From contig NZ_JAUSSN010000002.1 in the NCBI RefSeq assembly GCF_030812335.1, positions 124,001 through 188,000 of the forward strand: DNA of 64,000 nt. The letters run 5' to 3'. The number at the start of each line of letters is the position of its first letter. The first letter of the stretch is position 1. The translations under genes and the position numbers were made by a program. The notes under the pieces were generated by a model that was not told the origin of the DNA, did not search any database, and saw only the letters and a program-made list of their open reading frames with translations. The DNA is from Pseudarthrobacter oxydans (lineage in GTDB: Bacteria > Actinomycetota > Actinomycetes > Actinomycetales > Micrococcaceae). Below are positions 58,831 through 64,000 of the stretch, one piece after another.

Positions 58831-60004
58831 CGGACACGTCCAGTTCCGCGTGGCTGATCTCACGCGACTGGTCGGCGTCCATGTTGCGGTCCAGCAGCCA
58901 GTCCTTGGGCAGGGCGGGCTTCTTCGGCGAGCCGGCGCGTCCACGGGGGCCTTCGGCGTCCACTCCGGGGTACGGCGAGTCCAGGTCCAGCTGGTCCAGG
59001 GTCTCGCGCAGGACCTCGAGGCTGGTCACCATGGCCAGTTTGGTCCGCAGTTCACTGCCGACGACGTAGCCCTTGAAGTACCAGGCCATGTGCTTGCGGA
59101 TCTCCCGGAGCGCCTTGCCTTCATCGTTGCCGAATGTCTCGACCATCAGCTGCGCGTGGCGGTACACGCCTTCCGCCACCTGCCGGAGGGCCGGCTTGTG
59201 GCGTGCGTCGCTGCCCTCGAAGGCCGCCATGAGGTCCCCGAACAGCCACGGGCGGCCCTGGCAGCCGCGGCCCACCACAACACCGTCGACGCCGGTCTCG
59301 CGGACCATGCGGATGGCGTCCTCGGCGGACCAGATGTCGCCGTTGCCGAGCACCGGGATGTCCGGCAGCGCCTCACGCAGCCGGGCAATCGCGGACCAGT
59401 CGGCCTGGCCGGAGTAGAACTGCGCGGCGGTGCGGCCGTGGAGCGCGACGGCGGCGACACCGGAATCGCGGGCGATCCGGCCGGCGTCGAGGTAAGTCAG
59501 GTGGTCCTCGTCAATGCCCTTGCGCATCTTGATGGTCAGCGGGACGTTGCCCCGGGACGCTTCCTTGACCGCGGTCTGCACGATCGAGGTGAACAAATCG
59601 ATCTTCCAGGGCAGGGCCGAGCCGCCGCCACGGCGGGTGACCTTGGGCACAGGGCAGCCGAAGTTGAGGTCGATGTGGTCCGCCCGGTCCTCCTCGACGA
59701 GCATCCGGACGGCCTGGCCGACGGTGACCGGGTCCACCCCGTAGAGCTGGACGGACCGGACCTTCTCGTCGTCGTCGTGGGCGATGATGCGCAGGGATTC
59801 CGGCGTGCGCTCCACGAGGGCGCGGGACGTGACCATCTCCGCGACGTACAGGCCGCCGCCGTATTCACGGCAGAGCCGGCGGAACGCGGAGTTGGTGATG
59901 CCCGCCATGGGAGCCAGGATCACGGGGGTGTCCACCGTGATGGGACCCAGCTTCAGGGGCGGGAGTTCCAGCTTGGCGGCGGGAGGGGTAGCTACAACAG
60001 TCAC
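58823..60004 (-). CDS. dusB: tRNA-dihydrouridine synthase
   Basis: A 393-residue FMN-dependent TIM-barrel enzyme that reduces uridine to dihydrouridine in tRNA D-loops. PVILAPMAGITNSAFRRLCREYGGGLYVAEMVTSRAL (N-terminal), LNFGCPVPKVTRRGGGSALP with the catalytic Cys, VPLTIKMRKGIDE, and GNGDIWSAEDAIRMVRETGVDGVVVGRGCQGRPWLFG are Dus motifs. The C-terminal region continues to a tail of about 40 residues. The GTG at 60004 follows GACAAT and 6 nt, a weak -10. dgt overlaps it by 8 nt. Confidence 0.94.
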   Translation of the reverse strand: MTVVATPPAAKLELPPLKLGPITVDTPVILAPMAGITNSAFRRLCREYGGGLYVAEMVTSRALVERTPESLRIIAHDDDEKVRSVQLYGVDPVTVGQAVRMLVEEDRADHIDLNFGCPVPKVTRRGGGSALPWKIDLFTSIVQTAVKEASRGNVPLTIKMRKGIDEDHLTYLDAGRIARDSGVAAVALHGRTAAQFYSGQADWSAIARLREALPDIPVLGNGDIWSAEDAIRMVRETGVDGVVVGRGCQGRPWLFGDLMAAFEGSDARHKPALRQVAEGVYRHAQLMVETFGNDEGKALREIRKHMAWYFKGYVVGSELRTKLAMVTSLEVLRETLDQLDLDSPYPGVDAEGPRGRAGSPKKPALPKDWLLDRNMDADQSREISHAELDVSGG

Positions 60005-60068
60005 CCGTTCATTGTCTCAAATCCGGGCAAATCGGCAGGATCCGCGCCTGCTATGTGGAAACCCGGGG

Positions 60069-61463
60069 TCAATCCCGTGCCGCTGCGCGCCGCCCGCGGC
60101 GCCCTGCCGGAGCCGCTGCGAAGGCATCGTCGGAGTCGACGTCGGGGTCGGCGTCGGGAACGACGGCGGTGCTGCCGCCGGTGCCGCGGGCCGTGCCCGC
60201 CACCCCGCCCAGGGCTTTGATCCCGGTTGCCTTCACCACGAGGACCGCGATCAGCGTGGTGACCGGGATCGCCAGGACCAGTCCGACGGAGCCGACCAGG
60301 GTGCGGATCACTTCCTCGGAGAGCTCGGCGCTGGTGAGGGCGTCACCGAGCGGCCGCTCGTAGAGCATCACCAGGATCAGCACCGGCAGGGCCGCGCCGG
60401 CGTAGGCGAACGCGATGGTGTAGACGGTCGAGGCAATGTGGTCCCGGCCGATCCGCATCGCGGAGGTGAAAAGCTGGCGCGCGGAGGTTTCCGGGGCCAG
60501 TTCCCACAGTTCCCAGACGGCCGAGGACTGTGTGATGGTGACGTCATTGAGGACGCCCAAGCCGGAGATGATGAGCCCGCACAGGATGATGCCGGAGATG
60601 GAGATATTGCCCGAGATGTTCGCGAGGGTGGCGGAATCGTGGCTACCGACGCCGGCGAGGTTGGCGGCGTCGGTGGCCCAGGCCGCCAGCAGCGCGGTAA
60701 TCGCCAGGCCGAACATGGTCCCCAGCAGCGCCGTGGAGGTCCGGGCGGAGAAGCCGTGGGCGAAGTAGAGCACCCCGATCATGATCACCGTGGACCCCAC
60801 CAGCGCCAGCAGCAGCGGCGGTTTGCCCTCCACCAGCCCCGGGAGCATAAAGGACACCAGCACACCGTAGGCGCCGACCAGCCCGATCAGCGCGCGCAGC
60901 CCGCGCCAGCGCGCCACGGCGATCACGACGGCGGCGTAGAGCACCGCGAGGAAAATGATCGGCAGGGTCCGGACAAAGTCGACGAAGACGTAGGCCGGTG
61001 TGCCCTGGGCTTCGGCGCCCTGGACCTTGGAGAGGTTCAGGTAGCGGATGTTGTCGCCGGCTTTCACGCCGTGGGATTTGGCGACGTCGGGGTTGATGAC
61101 GACTTTGACGGGGTTACCGCCCTTGTCCGGGTCCGTGAACGCAAAAGTGCATTCCGATCCCTGCTGCGGGGCCGCGTCCGTCCCGGCCTGCTCCGGCGCG
61201 AGGGCGTCCATGCAGCTGCCGGTGACAACGCGCTGGATCTTGCCGGTGTCGAACGTGACGCCCGGCGCGGCCGCGTAGGGGCTCGCGAGCGTGATCCCCT
61301 CTTTGCTGCCCGAGGGCCACAGCAGCGCCATCGCCACGAGGGTCAGCAGCGTCAGCGGGATCAGGATGGCGGCCAGGATGAGGTTGGCCTTCTTCCGTGC
61401 AACGAGCGCCTGGGGCGTCGGATCCGCGTGTCCTTGCGGGGTGTGTGAATGTCCGGCGCCCAT
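60069..61463 (-). CDS. YibE/F-family membrane protein
   Basis: A 464-residue polytopic membrane protein of the YibE/F family, function unknown. An N-terminal TM helix (about 28-50) precedes an extracellular domain of about 110 residues (LASPYAAAPGVTFDTGKIQRVVTGSCMDALA ... PDVAKSHGVKAGDNIRYL). Several further TM segments fill the rest: VLYAAVVIAVARWRGLRALIGLVGAYGVLVSFMLPGL, VIMIGVLYFAHGFSARTSTALLGTMFG, ISGIILCGLIISGLGVLNDVTITQSSAVWEL. The C-terminus is Ala/Arg-rich. Monocistronic on the minus strand. Confidence 0.9.
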   Translation of the reverse strand: MGAGHSHTPQGHADPTPQALVARKKANLILAAILIPLTLLTLVAMALLWPSGSKEGITLASPYAAAPGVTFDTGKIQRVVTGSCMDALAPEQAGTDAAPQQGSECTFAFTDPDKGGNPVKVVINPDVAKSHGVKAGDNIRYLNLSKVQGAEAQGTPAYVFVDFVRTLPIIFLAVLYAAVVIAVARWRGLRALIGLVGAYGVLVSFMLPGLVEGKPPLLLALVGSTVIMIGVLYFAHGFSARTSTALLGTMFGLAITALLAAWATDAANLAGVGSHDSATLANISGNISISGIILCGLIISGLGVLNDVTITQSSAVWELWELAPETSARQLFTSAMRIGRDHIASTVYTIAFAYAGAALPVLILVMLYERPLGDALTSAELSEEVIRTLVGSVGLVLAIPVTTLIAVLVVKATGIKALGGVAGTARGTGGSTAVVPDADPDVDSDDAFAAAPAGRRGRRAAARD

Positions 61464-61626
61464 CAGCAGTTCAACCTCATGCCGAAAACATTACGGCGTT
61501 TCCCGGCCCCGGCCTGACTCATGACGTGCCGGGGGCGCCCGCCGCGGCGGCGGGCGCCGTTAAGACGCACGACGTCGGGCCGGCGCCGGTGTCCCCCGGC
61601 GACGCCCCCGGCCGCGCCCGGTCCGG

Positions 61627-63042
61627 TCAGGCCGGGGTGATGTTCTGGTTGACGTGGAAGAGGTTCTGCGGATCGTACTTGGCTTTGACCTCCCGCAGGC
61701 GCTGGTAGTTCGGCCCGTAATTCTCCGCGACCCTGCTTTGATCGTCGCCATCCATGAAGTTGATGTAACCGCCGGGAGCCGAGTAGGGCCGCAGCGCCTG
61801 CGCATATTCCCGCACCCAGGCGACTTTGGAATCACTGTCGGCCGGATCCTGCCAGAAGGCGGCAATGACCGGCGCGAACTTCATGTTCCGGTTGGCGAAC
61901 GCTGTTTCCGTCTGACCCACCCGCTGCACGGCTCCGTCAATGGGGTAGACGTGCACGGCGGTTTGGACGGTGGGAATCGTTGCCCCGAAGCGGATATGCT
62001 CCGCGATGGCGCCGTCGCTGAGCTCCGGCAGGAAGTCAGCTTTCCAGTAGCTCAGGATGCCTTTGGGCTGCAAGGCGTCGAAGGCTTGGTTCAGGGCAGG
62101 GTAGGGCATCGGCCCCACCATGGAGCCGGCCACCGGTGCGACGTCGAGGAACGGCTGCCAGCGGGCAGCGCCCTCAGCCGGGTCTCCGGTCCACATCCCC
62201 ACCACCACGCACACCGGTTTGCCATGCCATTCCTCGGGCAGGAACGGTACGGGAGGTCCCAGGGCGAAAGCCAGGAAGGCTCCCAGCTCTTCGGGCGCAG
62301 ACGCCAAGTGGTCCCGATAGAACTTCGACACCGTTTCCGCATGTTCCAACGGGTAGACGACGACGCCGGCATGGACCGTGTCCACGGGGTGCAGCCTGTA
62401 TTCCAGCGAAGTCACGACACCGAAGTTCCCGCCACCGCCGCGGAGTGCCCAGAAGAGGTCGTCATTCTCGCTTTCACTGGCCGTCAGGAACTTCCCCTCG
62501 GCCGTGACGACGTCTGCCGAGAGGAGGTTGTCGCAGCTGAGCCCGTACTTGCGGGTCAGATAGCCGATGCCTCCGCCGAGGGTGAGCCCTGCGACCCCGG
62601 TCGTACCAACGATCCCGCCCGTGGTCGCCAGCCCGAACGCGTGAGTGGCGTGATTGAAGTCCGCCCACGTTGCGCCGGCTTCGGAGCGGGCCGTGCGGCT
62701 TGCCGGATCCACCCGGACCCCCTTGGTGTTGACGAAGTCGATGACCAGGGCGTCATCCCAGGTTCCGAAGCCCGGAGCGCTGTGCCCACCGCCACGGATG
62801 GCCACGTCCAGGGAATTGTCCCGGGCGAAGTTGACGCTGGCAATGACATCGGCCACCTGGGATACCCGGACGACCGCCGCCGGTTTCTTGTCGATCATGC
62901 CGTTGTGGACTGCACGCGCGGCGTCGTAGTCCGCGTCGCCTGGGGTGATGACCTGCCCGCGGACCTGGTCGCGCAGGCTATCGAAGCTGTTTCCGTTCAT
63001 TTCCTGTACCGTCTCATTTTCTGTATCGGGAGAATGTGTCAT
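61627..63042 (-). CDS. FAD-binding BBE-type oxidoreductase
   Basis: A 471-residue flavoprotein of the berberine-bridge/6-hydroxynicotine-oxidase group. AIRGGGHSAPGFGTWDDALVIDFVNTKGVRVD and the His of GGHS form the flavinylation motif, so FAD may be covalently bound. LGGGIGYLTRKYGLSCDNLLSADVVTAEG, LFWALRGGGGNFGVVTSLEYRLHPV and the C-terminal NYQRLREVKAKYDPQNLFHVNQNI (BBE) follow. ATG at 63042 is the best start; ATG at 63000 starts nearer the conserved region. The substrate could be an alkaloid, sugar or similar alcohol; not readable. Confidence 0.85.
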   Translation of the reverse strand: MTHSPDTENETVQEMNGNSFDSLRDQVRGQVITPGDADYDAARAVHNGMIDKKPAAVVRVSQVADVIASVNFARDNSLDVAIRGGGHSAPGFGTWDDALVIDFVNTKGVRVDPASRTARSEAGATWADFNHATHAFGLATTGGIVGTTGVAGLTLGGGIGYLTRKYGLSCDNLLSADVVTAEGKFLTASESENDDLFWALRGGGGNFGVVTSLEYRLHPVDTVHAGVVVYPLEHAETVSKFYRDHLASAPEELGAFLAFALGPPVPFLPEEWHGKPVCVVVGMWTGDPAEGAARWQPFLDVAPVAGSMVGPMPYPALNQAFDALQPKGILSYWKADFLPELSDGAIAEHIRFGATIPTVQTAVHVYPIDGAVQRVGQTETAFANRNMKFAPVIAAFWQDPADSDSKVAWVREYAQALRPYSAPGGYINFMDGDDQSRVAENYGPNYQRLREVKAKYDPQNLFHVNQNITPA

Positions 63043-63351
63043 GAGACCCGATCCGGACGGTGGCCCGTGCTCCCAGCCGGCAGGAGTCCGGAGGTTCACG
63101 AGCACAGGCCTACTCTTCCGGCCCTGCTCCGTCAAGAGGTTCCCGGCCGTCGCCCGAAGCGCTCCGGGCCCCCGAAGAGCCCCGCGGTCCGGCCCGCCGG
63201 TCCCATCCCCGGGCGGCGCCGCTCCGAATGTTCAATGGGCATGTCCCCCGGAACCCGGGGCGCCCGCCGGCCGGCAGCTGAGCTGCGGAACTTGAACTGC
63301 GGGCACCGCGCCCTATGGTTGGAATTGACGGACAAGAAGTGGAGGATTGGC
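63043..63351. other. 309-bp divergent spacer between the FAD oxidoreductase and hydrolase genes
   Basis: It contains a minus-strand promoter candidate (63107-63135), a GGGCATGTCCCCCGG fragment at 63239 related to the 54.4-kb repeats, and a plus-strand TATGGT (63314-63319) that could be the hydrolase -10. No gene is seen. Confidence 0.5.
63107..63135 (-). promoter_or_regulatory. Sigma-A-like promoter of the FAD oxidoreductase gene
   Basis: On the minus strand TTGACG (63130-63135) and TAGGCC (63107-63112) are separated by 17 bp. The -35 is near-consensus. The leader to the ATG at 63042 would be about 58 nt. Confidence 0.5.
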
Positions 63352-64000
63352 GTGGCCATACGCAAGATCGACGACCGCGAGCCTGTGCCGGCGGGTCCCG
63401 GGGCGGACGCCAGGGCCGTGTTGAGCATTGCCCGGGCCAGCGGGGAAACCCGGGGAGTCGCCCTGGTCCTGCACGGCGGGCGGTCCAAAAGCTTCGAATC
63501 CGTCCGCGGCAGGCACCTGAGTCCCGCCCGGATGCTGCCCTTCGCCCGGGCACTGCACAACGGCGGTGCACGCGACGGGCTGGCCGTCTGGACACTCCGG
63601 AACCGGTACCGCGGCTGGAACGGGAAGGACATGTCCCCCGTCCAGGACGCCCGCTGGGCGCTCTCCCACATCAGCCGCGAGCACCCCGGCGTCCCCATTT
63701 ACCTCCTCGGCCACTCAATGGGCGGCCTGACCGCGCTTTGCGTCGCGGACCACCCCCAGGTGGAAGCCGTCGTCGCCCTGGCGCCCTGGCTCGATGCCCA
63801 GACCCCGGTGAAGCCCGTGGCCGGCCGCCGGGTCCTGATTGTCCATGGCACCAAGGACCGCTGGACCAGCCCCGCGAACTCGCTCGCCTACGCCCGCCGG
63901 GCCGACGGCGTCGCCAAGACCGTGGACTACGTCGCGCTCAAAGGTGCCGGGCACTTTATGTTCCGCCGGGTGGGCCTGTGGAACTCGCTGGCCAGCGGCT
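63352..64000 (+). CDS. Alpha/beta hydrolase, 3' truncated by window end
   Basis: An uninterrupted frame starts at GTG 63352 with GGAGG 6 nt upstream and runs off the end after 216 residues. It has a soluble alpha/beta-hydrolase look: VALVLHGGRSKS oxyanion-loop segment, nucleophile elbow LLGHSMGGLTAL (S122), acid loop LIVHGTKDRWTSP (D169) and GAGHFM (H201). The triad is thus complete in view and only a short C-terminus is missing. It resembles dienelactone-hydrolase/BAAT-like or monoacylglycerol-type esterases. Substrate unknown; no signal peptide. Confidence 0.85.
   Translation, partial: MAIRKIDDREPVPAGPGADARAVLSIARASGETRGVALVLHGGRSKSFESVRGRHLSPARMLPFARALHNGGARDGLAVWTLRNRYRGWNGKDMSPVQDARWALSHISREHPGVPIYLLGHSMGGLTALCVADHPQVEAVVALAPWLDAQTPVKPVAGRRVLIVHGTKDRWTSPANSLAYARRADGVAKTVDYVALKGAGHFMFRRVGLWNSLASG

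Overview
The window is high-GC, gene-dense actinobacterial DNA, most like a soil Micrococcaceae genome (Arthrobacter / Pseudarthrobacter type). This rests on strong GC bias at third codon positions, frequent GTG starts, many apparently leaderless transcripts, an Ala/Glu-rich tail on ribosomal protein S2, and gene orders shared with Mycobacterium (rip1-ispG-GNAT, M23 protein beside rpsB, bkdABC-citE-MaoC-ACAD-accA1-accD1-scoAB). The genus is an inference. I saw no transposase, integrase, phage structural gene or CRISPR array.

Layout. 1-4.7 kb: end of a DUF4439-like gene, a VIT-family metal transporter, an APH(6)-like small-molecule kinase, a PLP decarboxylase and a TSUP anion exporter. 4.7-13.5 kb (minus strand): proS, a DUF4081 GNAT enzyme, ispG, a YciI-like protein, a SatD-like regulator with a DUF3307-like membrane partner, the site-2 protease rip1/rseP, and dxr. 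13.7-20.9 kb: a lipase-maturation-factor membrane protein, then a tripartite tricarboxylate transporter (tctCBA) divergent from a CitA/CitB-type two-component system. 21.2-34.9 kb: a branched-chain amino acid / leucine catabolic block. It holds bkdABC, methylcrotonyl-CoA-type carboxylase (accA1/accD1), an acyl-CoA dehydrogenase, a MaoC-like hydratase, a CitE-like lyase and the 3-oxoacid CoA-transferase scoAB, with a TetR regulator and an Lrp/AsnC regulator each divergent from the genes they probably control. 35.0-41.1 kb: two ActP-type sodium:carboxylate symporter genes, each with a small DUF485-type or similar membrane partner, flanking a LytS/LytTR two-component system.

41.1-47.4 kb: a triple-motif DivIVA-like protein, then the translation and lipid core cdsA, frr, pyrH, tsf and rpsB, and a catalytically degenerate M23 protein divergent from rpsB. 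47.5-54.3 kb: another acyl-CoA dehydrogenase with a palindromic operator, a CAU tRNA, a GT4 glycosyltransferase, a DMT-type membrane protein, a CDP-alcohol phosphatidyltransferase, a holin-X-like membrane protein and a Bcr/CflA drug efflux pump. 54.6-64 kb: a small unknown protein, two identical tRNA-Asn genes each with its own terminator, dnaG, dgt, dusB, a YibE/F membrane protein, a BBE-type FAD oxidoreductase and the 5' part of an alpha/beta hydrolase that runs off the end.

Two themes stand out. First, the conserved core (rpsB-tsf-pyrH-frr-cdsA on one side, dxr-rip1-ispG-proS on the other) brackets a roughly 27 kb block devoted to carboxylate sensing, uptake and acyl-CoA catabolism. Second, the intergenic spaces hold several families of structured repeats: paired 98-bp units at 20978-21211, paired 79-bp units at 54351-54544, and a dispersed 16-bp element with copies at 10775, 13567 and 30342/30402. 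No completely novel enzyme system is evident. The repeats, the operator sites and the dual-transporter/LytTR module are the most interesting elements.
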